Assembly: GCF_003287935.1 (NCBI RefSeq)
Contig: NZ_CP030287.1
Location: 4,678,267 to 4,742,266, forward strand
Source: Streptomyces sp. ICC1
Lineage (GTDB): Bacteria; Actinomycetota; Actinomycetes; Streptomycetales; Streptomycetaceae
DNA: 64,000 nucleotides
Direction of reading: 5' to 3'
The notes under the pieces are model-generated. The model was given only the letters and a program-made list of their open reading frames with translations. It did no database searches and was not told where the DNA came from. A program made the translations under genes and the position numbers. Position 1 is the first letter of the stretch. Every line of letters starts with the position of its first letter. Below, one piece after another: positions 8,884 through 19,310 of this stretch.

Positions 8884-9197
8884 GGCCGGCTGCTTTCGGT
8901 AGTCGGAAACGCCCTCAGGATACGACCGTTCCGCGCCGGGGTCCGGACTCCGTCCGTGACGGGTCCCGTCCCCCTTCGGGGTGCCGGGGTGCGGCCGGCG
9001 GGCGTCCACCCCGGTCCGCGCGGCACCGGGTCGGGGGCCCGGGGGCCCGGGCTCCCGACCCGGATAGGTGAAGGCCGCCCCGGCCGCGGCGGCCGCGCGG
9101 GGCCGTTGCGGAGCGTGTTCGCGGACCCGTAGAAGTGCCCTGAAAAGTTACCGCCCGGTACCCGATCCGGGCCCCGACTTCCAAGGGGACGACCGCC
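8884..9197. other. Divergent promoter region with long GC hairpin
   Basis: These 314 bases lie between the divergent DUF6912 and Rv3235-like starts. They contain a strong hairpin at 9027-9062 (cgggtcggg...cccgacccg arms around repeated gggcccg). It could act in either transcript leader. No gene is seen here. Confidence 0.5.
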
Positions 9198-9653
9198 ATG
9201 ACCACAAGGACGACCATGCCCACAAGGACCACCAAAACCGCCAAGACCACCAGGGCCGCCAGGACCGCCAGGGCCGGGAACACCGCCCGGCCCCCCGGCC
9301 GCCACGACCAGCGCCGCCCGGGGGCCGCCGTCCACCGCGGCCCGCACCACTGGTTCGCCGACCGGCTCCTCGCGGTGCTCAGCGGCCGCCGGCCGGTCCA
9401 CTCCCTGATGGGCCACACCGTCGGCCCCGCCTACGACCAGCTGATCGCCCTGGCCCCCGCGGACCCCCTGTGCGACCGGCTCACCCCCGTGGTCCACCGG
9501 TGCGGCCGCTTCACCCCCGGCCCGGGGGTCATCGAGGCCTTCGCCCGCATCGCCACGGGCGACCGACTGACGGCGCTGGCCTTCCGCCTGGAACAGGGCA
9601 CCGACCTGCGCTGGCGCTGCGCGGCCGTCGAACTCCAGGGCATGCGGCCGTGA
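9198..9653 (+). CDS. Rv3235-family protein
   Basis: A 151-residue protein of the actinobacterial Rv3235 family, function unknown, typically encoded close to secA. The N-terminal 50 residues are basic and threonine-rich (MTTRTTMPTRTTKTAKTTRA). The conserved fold starts near HHWFADRLLAVLSGRRPVHS and includes the C-terminal ALAFRLEQGTDLRWRCAAVE stretch. The start ATG 9198 has AAGGGGA eight bases upstream. It converges on secA across the hairpin at 9691-9735. Confidence 0.8.
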   Translation: MTTRTTMPTRTTKTAKTTRAARTARAGNTARPPGRHDQRRPGAAVHRGPHHWFADRLLAVLSGRRPVHSLMGHTVGPAYDQLIALAPADPLCDRLTPVVHRCGRFTPGPGVIEAFARIATGDRLTALAFRLEQGTDLRWRCAAVELQGMRP

Positions 9654-9690
9654 CCGCGCGCGGCGCCCGGAGCGCCCGCACCCCCCACGA

Positions 9691-9735
9691 CGCCGGGGCC
9701 GGACCCCACGTACGACGTGGTGTCCGGCCCCGGCG
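9691..9735. terminator. Bidirectional terminator between Rv3235-like gene and secA
   Basis: Thirteen-base arms (cgccggggccgga with tccggccccggcg) extend through ccac/gtgg to a small loop. The hairpin sits between two converging stop codons. Confidence 0.85.
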
Positions 9736-9757
9736 GGGAGGGTACGAGCCGTGCCCG

Positions 9758-12532
<2,775 letters not shown>

Positions 12533-12771
12533 CGAGGTTTGTCTCCTTGCCGGTCGGGCCTGGCACTGGTTCGTACACGGGCACGGAGGGTGGGCCCCAC
12601 CGCAACGGCCATCGTAAGCGAGGACGCGGTCGCGTCGGGAGGTCCGTACCATCCGCGGGGCACGAGTGCCCGGAATGAGAACGTGCGGAGGGTGCCGAAG
12701 GTGCCGCCACCGGCGGCCCCTCTTCCCGAAATCTGTTCGCCGCGTGGCTTCGCGGGCAGCAGAATCCGCGC

Positions 12772-13410
12772 ATGGACCCGATCGACTTGACCACCGAGCG
12801 CCTGGTGCTGCGCCCCCTCGCCCCCTCCGACACCGACGAGGTGTACGCGGCGTGCCAGGACCTGGGCATCCAGCGCTGGATCCCCGTGCCCCTCCCGTAC
12901 GGGCGCTCGGACGCCGAGGCCTTCACGGCCCGGTCCCCGGGCGGGTGGCAGGACGGCTCGGAGTACAACATCGCGGTCCGGCTCGGCGCCGACGGCCCGC
13001 TCGTCGCCTGCATGGGCGTCGTCCCGGACGGCGCGCACGCGCACGAGGTCGGCTACTGGACCGTCCCCGGGCACCGCGGCCGCGGCTACATGACCGAGGC
13101 CCTGCCCGCCGTGGTGCGCTGGGCCTTCACCGAACTCGGCTGCGTACGGATGGTCTGGCGCGCCGGGGTCGGCAACGACGCCTCCCGCACGGTCGCCGAG
13201 AAGGCCGGCTTCACCATCGAGGGCGTCCAGCGCGCGGCCATGGAGCACCGCGGGACCCTGCGGGACTGCTGGATCGGCGCCATGCTCCCCTCGGACCTCG
13301 GCCTCCCCTCCCGTCTCCCGTACCTGCCCGCACCCGCCGACGAACGGGCCCGGCGTCCTCGGGCGGCCCTCGCGTCCGCGCCCGGCCCCGTTGTCAGAGG
13401 GGCGGTCTAG
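12772..13410 (+). CDS. GNAT N-acetyltransferase, RimJ/RimL type
   Basis: A 212-residue acetyl-CoA-dependent acetyltransferase, cytoplasmic, substrate unknown (protein N-terminus or small amine). It begins with the RimJ-like [15 protein letters not shown], has the acetyl-CoA loop [13 protein letters not shown], and the [17 protein letters not shown] stretch typical of this subgroup. The start ATG 12772 has no clear Shine-Dalgarno. The C-terminal 30 residues are low-complexity. It lies divergent from secA with 239 bases between and ends ten bases before the YcaQ-like gene, so the two may be co-transcribed. Confidence 0.88.
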   Translation: MDPIDLTTERLVLRPLAPSDTDEVYAACQDLGIQRWIPVPLPYGRSDAEAFTARSPGGWQDGSEYNIAVRLGADGPLVACMGVVPDGAHAHEVGYWTVPGHRGRGYMTEALPAVVRWAFTELGCVRMVWRAGVGNDASRTVAEKAGFTIEGVQRAAMEHRGTLRDCWIGAMLPSDLGLPSRLPYLPAPADERARRPRAALASAPGPVVRGAV

Positions 13411-13419
13411 GGTGCCGTC

Positions 13420-14604
13420 ATGACGACCGCCACGCCCGGGCCCAGGCCGACCGCCTCCCTGTCCGCCGACGATGCCCGCCGCATCGCGCTGCGCGCGCAG
13501 GGGTTCATCGGAACCCCCGACCGCCGCGGCGGGGTACGCGGAATCCTGCGCCACCTGGGCGCCGTCCAGCTGGACACCATCTCCGTACTGGCCCGCTCCC
13601 ACGAGCTCATCCCGTACGCGCGCCTGGGCGCGGTCGGCCGGGCCGGCGTCGAGGCGGCGTACTGGTCGGACCAGCACGCCTTCGAGTACTGGTCGCACGC
13701 GGCCTGCATCCTGCCCATCGAGGAGTGGCCGCACTTCGCCTTCCGCCGCCGGGCCCGCAAGGCCCGCGGCCACCGCTGGCACGTCCTGGAGGACAAGGAC
13801 CGCTCGACGAAGACCGTCCTGGACCGCCTGGCTGCCGAGGGGCCGCTCACCTCCACCGAGCTGGGCGGCGCCAAGAACGGCGGCGAGTGGTTCGAATGGT
13901 CCGAGACGAAGATCGCGGTGGAGTGGCTGCTCGACATCGGCGAGGTCGTCTGCACCGAGCGGCGGGGCTGGAAGCGGGTCTACGACCTGCCCGGACGGGC
14001 GGTCCCCGACGAGCTGCTCCACGACGACCTGGACGACCGCGAGTGCGTGCGCCGCCTGGTGGACCTGGCCGGCCGGAGCCTGGGCGTGGGCACCCGGTCG
14101 GACATCGCGGACTACCACCGCCTGACCGGCTCGCAGTTCGATGCGGTGATCGCCGACTCGGGCCTGGTCCCGGTGGAGGTGGAGGGCTGGGGGAAGCCCG
14201 CCTGGGCCGACCCGGCGGCCCTGGCCACCGCGCCGCGCGGCCGCCACCGCACCACCCTGCTCTCCCCCTTCGACTCCCTGGTCTGGGAGCGTCCGCGCAC
14301 CGAGCGGATCTTCGGCTTCACGCACCGCCTGGAGGCGTACGTCCCCAAGCCCCGGCGGATCCACGGGTACTTCGCGATGCCGCTGCTGGCCGGCGGGCAC
14401 CTCCAGGGCCGCGTCGACCCGGGCCGCGAGGGCACGACCCTGGTGGCCCGCCAGCTCTCCCTGACCACCCCGAAGGCGGCGGGCGCGATGGCGCGGGCCC
14501 TGCGCGAGGCGGCGGAGTGGGTCGGCTGCGACGCGGTCCGCGTCGAGCGGGCCGCCTCCCCCGCGGAATGGGCGGCGGTGACCTCGGAGCTGGCCGCCCT
14601 CTGA
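13420..14604 (+). CDS. Winged-helix YcaQ/AlkX-like DNA glycosylase
   Basis: A 394-residue member of the HTH_42 (YcaQ/AlkZ) family, winged-helix proteins that in studied members excise bulky or crosslinked alkyl-purines. The family catalytic pair QxD/Q is present as Q50-L51-D52 in GAVQLDTISVLARSHELI, which fits the YcaQ/AlkX subtype rather than the AlkZ (QxQ) self-resistance type. FEYWSHAACILP and the C-terminal GYFAMPLL block are also conserved. ATG 13420 follows the GNAT stop by nine bases. No antibiotic cluster is adjacent, so a general DNA-repair role is inferred. Confidence 0.85.
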   Translation: MTTATPGPRPTASLSADDARRIALRAQGFIGTPDRRGGVRGILRHLGAVQLDTISVLARSHELIPYARLGAVGRAGVEAAYWSDQHAFEYWSHAACILPIEEWPHFAFRRRARKARGHRWHVLEDKDRSTKTVLDRLAAEGPLTSTELGGAKNGGEWFEWSETKIAVEWLLDIGEVVCTERRGWKRVYDLPGRAVPDELLHDDLDDRECVRRLVDLAGRSLGVGTRSDIADYHRLTGSQFDAVIADSGLVPVEVEGWGKPAWADPAALATAPRGRHRTTLLSPFDSLVWERPRTERIFGFTHRLEAYVPKPRRIHGYFAMPLLAGGHLQGRVDPGREGTTLVARQLSLTTPKAAGAMARALREAAEWVGCDAVRVERAASPAEWAAVTSELAAL

Positions 14605-14631
14605 CGGGCGGGGCCCGGGCCGAAGCACTGC

Positions 14632-14676
14632 GCGGTGCGGTGCGGTGCGGCGCGGTGCGGTGCGGTGCGGTGCGGG
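14632..14676. repeat. Pentanucleotide tandem repeat (gcggt)n
   Basis: About nine copies of gcggt with one gcgcg variant lie between the convergent YcaQ-like and response-regulator stops. The tract is probably slippage-prone and length-variable, and it does not affect a protein. Confidence 0.85.
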
Positions 14677-14683
14677 ACCCGCC

Positions 14684-15412
14684 CTAGCGGATCTCGAGGA
14701 TCTTCTCCCGCATCGCGTACACCACCGCCTCCATCCTGGAGTGCAGTTGCAGCTTCTCCAGGATGTTGCGCACGTGGTTCTTCACGGTGTTCTCGGAGAT
14801 GAACAGCTCCTTGGCGATGTCGCGGTTGTTCATCCCCGTGGCCACCAGCTTGAGGACCTCCAGCTCCCGGTCCGTGAGCCTGGGCGCCGGCACCAGCCGC
14901 CGCTCGTCCGTCCGCTGGATCATCGACTTGAACTCCGTCAGGAGCTTCGACGCCATCGACGGGCTGATCTGCGACTGCCCGTCCGCCACCGCCCGGATCG
15001 CCGTGGCGACCTCGTCCGTGGAGATCTCCTTCAGGAGGTACCCCGTGGCACCCGCCTTGATCGCGTCGTAGAGGTCCGCCTCCTCGTCGCTGATCGTCAG
15101 CATGATGATCTTCGCGGAGGGCGCCACCTCCTTGATCGAGGTGCACGCCTCGATCCCGCCGCGCCTGGGCATCCGCACGTCCATCAGCACGATGTCCGGC
15201 AGCAGGTCCGCCGCCTTGTCGACGGCCTCCGCACCGTCCCCGGCCTCGCCGACGACCTGGATGTCCTCCTCCTGCGCGAGGACGATCTCCAGTCCGCGCC
15301 GGAACAGCGCGTGGTCGTCGACCACGAGCACCCGGATCGGCTCTGCGGCCCGTCCTTCCTCACGGCAGCCCGCACCGTCGTCCTCGCGCACCGGCCCGAA
15401 GCTGTCCGCCAT
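14684..15412 (-). CDS. Orphan NarL/LuxR-family response regulator
   Basis: A 242-residue DNA-binding response regulator. The receiver domain (25-145) has the acidic pair D32-D33, phospho-acceptor D78 in PDIVLMDVRMP and K128 in GYLLKE. The LuxR-type helix-turn-helix (178-240) reads LTDRELEVLKLVATGMNNRDIAKELFI with the recognition segment SENTVKNHVRNIL. No histidine kinase is adjacent, so it is an orphan here. ATG 15412 is preceded by GGAGG at five bases; starts further upstream (15490, 15610) would add unconserved residues. It lies downstream of hpf on the same strand, but the hairpin at 15563-15600 suggests separate transcription. Confidence 0.93.
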   Translation of the reverse strand: MADSFGPVREDDGAGCREEGRAAEPIRVLVVDDHALFRRGLEIVLAQEEDIQVVGEAGDGAEAVDKAADLLPDIVLMDVRMPRRGGIEACTSIKEVAPSAKIIMLTISDEEADLYDAIKAGATGYLLKEISTDEVATAIRAVADGQSQISPSMASKLLTEFKSMIQRTDERRLVPAPRLTDRELEVLKLVATGMNNRDIAKELFISENTVKNHVRNILEKLQLHSRMEAVVYAMREKILEIR

Positions 15413-15562
15413 CGTTCCTCCCCCTGCACCGCATGTGCTGAGCTGCTGGGTCAATCCGACGGGAGCGGCCGACGGCTGACTGCCCGACATGATTCCATGC
15501 CCGCGCGACGATTCGGGGGTCGGTGAATACCGGCCGACGGTTACCGGCCATCGCGTCGTACG

Positions 15563-15600
15563 GGTGCCCCCGCGCCCGCCGAAGCGAACGCGGGGGCACC
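15563..15600 (-). terminator. Terminator downstream of hpf
   Basis: Perfect 12-bp stem ggtgcccccgcg/cgcgggggcacc with a 14-base loop, 27 bases past the hpf stop and before the response-regulator leader. Confidence 0.85.
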
Positions 15601-15626
15601 GCACGGACATCCGGTAGGGCGCGGCG

Positions 15627-16322
15627 TCAGCCGCCGAGCGCGCCTCCCGCTCCCGCGCCGTCGAGCTCGTTCGAGCCGGAGGCGTCCGGGTTCAGGTGAA
15701 TCACGCCGTAGTCGTAGCCGTGGCGCCGGTAGACGACGCTCGGCATCTTGGTGTCGGAATCGACGAACAGGTAGAAGTCGTGGCCGACCAGTTCCATCTC
15801 GTAGAGGGCCTGGTCGAGCGACATGGGTGCGGCCGAGTGGGTCTTCTCGCGGACGATGAGCGGGCCTTCGCCCTGCACTTCGAGCGATCCGATCCGGGTG
15901 GTCGGGACCGCGTCCGTCTTCTCGCCGTTGACCGGCTCGCCGTTGCCGTTCAGGGTCGCGGCGTCCGGAACCGCGTCGGCGACCTCGGCCGCCGAGAGCC
16001 GTCCGCTGCCGCGCCGGGTGTGGCGCTTGTCGTGCTGCTTGCGCAGCCGGGCCTCCAGCTTGTCCTGAGCGAGGTCGAGCGCCGCGTACGGGTCGGCGGC
16101 GGCGGCCTCGGCCCGGATCACCGGGCCCCGCGAACGCAGGGTGATCTCCACGCGGTCGGAACGGTCGGCCTGGCGCGGGTTGTGCTCCTTGGACACCTCG
16201 ACGTCCAAGCTGATCACCTTGGCGTCGAGCCTCTGGATCCGCTCCGGATTCAGCTTCTCGGCCACGTGCTTGCGGAACCGGTCGGGCACCTCGGTCTTAC
16301 GGCCCTTGACGACGATGTCCAC
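15627..16322 (-). CDS. hpf: Ribosome hibernation-promoting factor, long form
   Basis: A 231-residue long HPF, which dimerises 70S ribosomes into inactive 100S particles in stationary phase or stress. The N-terminal S30AE domain (1-105) begins MDIVVKGRKTEVPDRFRKHVAEKL and a variable linker follows. The C-terminal dimerisation domain (about 165-215) has MSLDQALYEMELVGHDFYLFVDSD and the VVYRRHGYDYGVIHL block. The start is GTG 16322 with ACGGAG six bases upstream. The 5' region holds a perfect palindrome at 16383-16400. In Streptomyces this gene follows comF, as it does here, but only the 3' half of comF remains. Confidence 0.95.
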   Translation of the reverse strand: MDIVVKGRKTEVPDRFRKHVAEKLNPERIQRLDAKVISLDVEVSKEHNPRQADRSDRVEITLRSRGPVIRAEAAAADPYAALDLAQDKLEARLRKQHDKRHTRRGSGRLSAAEVADAVPDAATLNGNGEPVNGEKTDAVPTTRIGSLEVQGEGPLIVREKTHSAAPMSLDQALYEMELVGHDFYLFVDSDTKMPSVVYRRHGYDYGVIHLNPDASGSNELDGAGAGGALGG

Positions 16323-16382
16323 GCAGAACTCCGTTCCCGGATAGCCACGCCCAGGGGCGAAGCGTCTCCCTTTCGCACCAGA

Positions 16383-16400
16383 CTCCGGTGAACACCGGAG
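16383..16400. promoter_or_regulatory. Perfect palindrome in the hpf upstream region
   Basis: ctccggtg-aa-caccggag, eight-base arms with a two-base centre, 61 bases upstream of the hpf start. Such a tight symmetric site fits a dimeric operator better than an RNA hairpin, whose loop would be too small. The regulator is unknown. Confidence 0.45.
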
Positions 16401-16601
16401 CCTCGGACTTGGCGACTTTCACCTCCTCCTCCCCCATCGGCAAGATCAACACCCCACCGACTTCGGAGTCGAGAGACAGCCTCTGACACGAAGATTCCGA
16501 AACGTACGAACGCTCGGAACATGCGATCCGATGCGTGGGGCCCAAGGCTCGCCAGTTCCTTACAACCGAACATATCCCTCTATGGCGGTTGTCGGCACCC
16601 G

Positions 16602-18260
16602 CTACCGGAACGTACCTCCGTTCAGGTGGCTGTTCCCTCTTACTACCTGCAACGATGCGCCTTCCCCGCCAGTTCCAAATCTATTCACAAGTTTTTTGCC
16701 CCGTACGCGTTGCGGACCGGATCCGCCCGGATCGGACCGGTCCCGTCCGGGCGCGCCGGGACGGCCGAAGGAACCGGCCGTGGCGGCCACCACGGCCGCC
16801 CCGCACACGGGTCCGGCCCCGGCCGCGCGCAGCGCCCGCGCGGCCTCCGCCAGCGTGGCCCCGGTGGTCACGAGATCGTCCACGAGCACGATCCGGGCCG
16901 CCCCGGCCGTCACCCGCACGGCGTCCGGCCCGGCCTCCATGGCCCCCGCGAGGTTCTCCCGGCGCTCCGGCGCCCCCAGGCCCGCCTGGTCGGCCACCGC
17001 CCGCCGCAGCCGCAGTACGGGCGCCACGCGCGCGGGCACACCGGCCCGCCGCAGCCGCGCCGAGGCGGCCAGCGCGATCCTGCGCGCCGGATCGTGTCCG
17101 CGCGCCCGGACCCGGTGGCGCGCGGAGGGCGCGGCGACCAGGACCACCTCCCCCGACTCCCCCCCCACATCGAACGTCCCCCCGCCGCCATGCGGCCCCT
17201 CCACGCCCCGGCCCCGCTGAGCCCCACCGCCGCCGGCGGGGCCCCGAGGGGCGGGGCGGGCGGCGGAGGGGACCTGCTGGGTGATGCAGTGGACGCCGCC
17301 ACCGCCGTACGCGATCACGCGCGAGCGGACCCCGACGACCTTGCGGCCGGGCAGCGCGGCCGCGATGACGGCGAGCGCGCCCTCGTCCTCGGAGGTGCCG
17401 GCGACCGGGACGACGACCCCGCCGTTGGCGATGTAGAAGTTCAGGTAGCCGACCTCGGTCTCCCGGCCGTCGACCTCGACGAACGCGCTCTGCGGCAGGT
17501 CGATGATCTCGAACGGTCGCCCGGCGGCGTCGGTGGCCGCCTCCAGGACGGCGCGGTTCGCGCGCATGCGCTCGTGGTCCGGATGTTCGGGGTCGCCCGG
17601 CAGGGTCACGATCACCTTGCCGGGGGCGACGAAGGCGCAGACGCCGTCCACGTGCCCGTCGGTCTCGGTGTCCAGCAGGCCGCCGTACGGCAGCCAGATC
17701 ACCTTGGTGACACCGAGGCGGGCGATCAGCTCGGCCTCGATCTCCGCCTTGGTCATGTCCGGGTTGCGGTTCGGGTGCAGGAGGCACTGCTCGGTGGTGA
17801 TCAGCGTGCCCTCGCCGTCGACGGTGATCGCGCCGCCCTCGAGGATCATCCGGGAGTCGATCCGGTCCACGCCGAAGTGCTGCAGCAGGGCCGCGGCGAT
17901 CTTGTCGTCGGTGTCGTAGGGGAAGTGCTTGCCGCCCCAGGCGTTGAAGCGGAAGTCCACGCCGGCCCGCTGCCCGTCGGGACCGAGGACGAAGATCGGC
18001 CCGGAGTCCCGGAACCAGGAGTCGTCCAGCGGAAGCTCGATCACCTCGACGCCGTCCCCGCACAGCGCGCGGGCCTCGTCCCCGCTGCCGGGCAGGGCCA
18101 CCATGGTGACCGGCTCGAACGCGGCGATCGCGGCCGCGACCTGGGCGTACTCGGCCTTGACCTCGTCGAAGACTTCGCCCCACAGCTCCTGGCGGGTGGG
18201 CCACGCCATCAGACAGCCTTCGTGGTCGGTCCACTCGGCGGGCATCCGGAACGTCGTCAT
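16602..18260 (-). CDS. Agmatine deiminase fused in frame to a ComF-like phosphoribosyltransferase remnant (chimera)
   Basis: One open frame of 552 codons. Residues 1 to about 338 are a complete agmatine deiminase (agmatine to N-carbamoylputrescine plus ammonia, cytosolic). The catalytic D85 is in DSWFRDSGP, H203 in TDGHVDG, and C325 in GGGGVHCITQQ close to the normal C-terminus. After a glycine-rich stretch (about 338-366), residues 367-552 are the C-terminal half of a ComF-type protein, with the PRPP loop IVLVDDLVTTGATL; its zinc-finger front half is missing. Start ATG 18260 has AGGAG six bases upstream. The join at about 17162-17246 is very G-rich. ComF next to hpf is normal Streptomyces order, so the break lies inside comF. 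Either a rearrangement created a read-through fusion, or this is an assembly join. Confidence 0.85.
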   Translation of the reverse strand: MTTFRMPAEWTDHEGCLMAWPTRQELWGEVFDEVKAEYAQVAAAIAAFEPVTMVALPGSGDEARALCGDGVEVIELPLDDSWFRDSGPIFVLGPDGQRAGVDFRFNAWGGKHFPYDTDDKIAAALLQHFGVDRIDSRMILEGGAITVDGEGTLITTEQCLLHPNRNPDMTKAEIEAELIARLGVTKVIWLPYGGLLDTETDGHVDGVCAFVAPGKVIVTLPGDPEHPDHERMRANRAVLEAATDAAGRPFEIIDLPQSAFVEVDGRETEVGYLNFYIANGGVVVPVAGTSEDEGALAVIAAALPGRKVVGVRSRVIAYGGGGVHCITQQVPSAARPAPRGPAGGGGAQRGRGVEGPHGGGGTFDVGGESGEVVLVAAPSARHRVRARGHDPARRIALAASARLRRAGVPARVAPVLRLRRAVADQAGLGAPERRENLAGAMEAGPDAVRVTAGAARIVLVDDLVTTGATLAEAARALRAAGAGPVCGAAVVAATAGSFGRPGAPGRDRSDPGGSGPQRVRGKKLVNRFGTGGEGASLQVVRGNSHLNGGTFR

Positions 18261-18269
18261 GATCTCTCC

Positions 18270-18287
18270 TGTTTGAAAATTCAGTCA
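18270..18287. promoter_or_regulatory. Putative TetR operator O1 (agmatine deiminase leader)
   Basis: tgtttgaa-aa-ttcagtca, an imperfect copy of the palindrome tgactgaa-aa-ttcagtca. It ends ten bases from the deiminase ATG, over the ribosome-binding region, so binding would block expression directly. Confidence 0.7.
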
Positions 18288-18354
18288 GTATTCGTGTCGA
18301 GGGTGTGGGCTCGTCACGGGCGATGGGGTGTGGTGGTTGCCCGAATCCTCCACC

Positions 18355-18372
18355 GAACTGAAAATTCAGTCA
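18355..18372. promoter_or_regulatory. Putative TetR operator O2 (between the divergent genes)
   Basis: gaactgaa-aa-ttcagtca, with the same right arm and centre as O1 and O3. It lies 200 bases upstream of the tetR start and 95 upstream of the deiminase start, well placed for joint control. Confidence 0.7.
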
Positions 18373-18572
18373 ATGGTTCTGGCCAAGCTGATGCGGAATC
18401 GGACACACCGGGTGTCAGGCGGGAGGAACCACACCCCTGCTCCGGGGGCAGGCGGGGCAAGGGGGTGCATCGATATGGCCCTGATCACGGCATTGCTACC
18501 GGAAGCAGCGGCCCTGATGTTACGGTCAGGAAAAGCCCCAGGTGACGGACCCGACGGGTAGAGTGACTCCTC

Positions 18573-19145
18573 GTGTCAGACCGTCGAACAGAAATACTCA
18601 GGGCCGCCACGCGCGTCATCGCGCGCCGCGGCGTGCGCGGGCTCCGCGTGGGAGAGCTGGCAGCCGAGGCCGGCGTGTCCACCTCGCTGATCTACTACCA
18701 CTTCACCGACCGCGCCGGGATCCTCCGCCGGACGCTGGAGTTCATCAGCGACCGCGCCGAGCGCTACACCGCCGAGCGCGAGGCCGGCGCGGACGGCGGC
18801 GAGAGCCCCCGCGACGAACTGACGCAGGTCCTGCTCCTCGAGCTCCAGGACACCCCGGAGGTCCGCGAGAACAGCACGGCCTGGGGCGAGCTCCGGGCCA
18901 GCGCCGTCTTCGATCCGGACCTGCGCGAGGAGGTGGCGAAAGCCACCCACAGCTGGGTGCACGAGATCTCCTACCTCCTGGCCCAGGCCAGGCCCGTCGG
19001 CACGGCCCCCGAGCACGCGGCCGCCGCCGAGCGCCTGACGGCCCTCCTCGAGGGCCTCAGCGTCCGCTGGCTCAGCGGCTCGCTGCCCCTGGAGCACGCA
19101 CGCCGTCTCCTCTCCGACGCGATCACGGCAGAACTGGACGCCTAG
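18573..19145 (+). CDS. TetR/AcrR-family regulator of the agmatine deiminase/urease block
   Basis: A 190-residue repressor-type protein. The N-terminal helix-turn-helix (about 5-50) reads RTEILRAATRVIARRGVRGLRVGELAAEAGVSTSLIYYHF, and an all-helical ligand/dimer domain follows. It is divergent from the agmatine deiminase, and three matching palindromes in the neighbouring promoters are its likely operators; the ligand is unknown. GTG 18573 lacks a Shine-Dalgarno but has a TAGAGT hexamer eight bases upstream, compatible with a leaderless or near-leaderless transcript. Its TAG stop is formed by the CTAG end of the palindromic element at 19142. Confidence 0.88.
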   Translation: MSDRRTEILRAATRVIARRGVRGLRVGELAAEAGVSTSLIYYHFTDRAGILRRTLEFISDRAERYTAEREAGADGGESPRDELTQVLLLELQDTPEVRENSTAWGELRASAVFDPDLREEVAKATHSWVHEISYLLAQARPVGTAPEHAAAAERLTALLEGLSVRWLSGSLPLEHARRLLSDAITAELDA

Positions 19146-19310
19146 GCCGTCTCTTTCGGATCTTGTCGGCCGAGCCCGCGGCGTCTGGTGCCGTGCCTGG
19201 CAAGGCGGAGGGGCGCTGCGTGTACTGGACGTACTCGGGCGTTCCGACAACGCGGCCAGGCGCGGTGCCAGGCGCCGCGGGCCCGGCAAGATCCGAAAGA
19301 GACGGCCTAG
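19142..19310. mobile_element. MITE-like palindromic element, copy A (169 bp, CTAG ends)
   Basis: The terminal inverted repeats begin ctaggccgtctctttcgg and continue near-perfectly for about 58 bases on each side. There is no coding capacity. The core shares caaggcggagg, gtactggacgtac and tccgacaacgcggc with copy B (43638-43802, reverse orientation). The element fills the whole space between the convergent tetR and ureC genes, and its CTAG ends supply both TAG stops. As RNA it would fold into a very long hairpin and probably terminates both genes. Mobility by a transposase encoded elsewhere is inferred from the structure. Confidence 0.85.

Larger units (their letters stand above)
18261..18572. 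other. Divergent promoter region of agmatine deiminase and TetR regulator
   Basis: These 312 bases contain two copies of the tgaaaattcagtca palindrome (18270-18287 and 18355-18372) and no coding frame with Streptomyces bias. The region is less GC-rich than its flanks, as expected of promoter DNA. Confidence 0.7.

Noticed and set aside
9027..9062. Terminator at the start of the Rv3235-like leader
   Set aside because: The hairpin is strong but lies between divergent starts, so a terminator role is not supported; it is reported only as part of the intergenic region.
13420..14604. AlkZ-type antibiotic self-resistance glycosylase
   Set aside because: The catalytic motif is QLD, the YcaQ/AlkX subtype, and no DNA-alkylating natural-product cluster is adjacent.
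14632..14676. CRISPR-like or regulatory repeat
   Set aside because: It is a simple pentanucleotide tandem without spacers, so not a CRISPR array.
16297..16545. Possible 82-codon gene upstream of hpf
   Set aside because: It overlaps the hpf ribosome-binding site and start, contains the palindrome at 16383-16400 and has poor codon bias; more likely the hpf leader.
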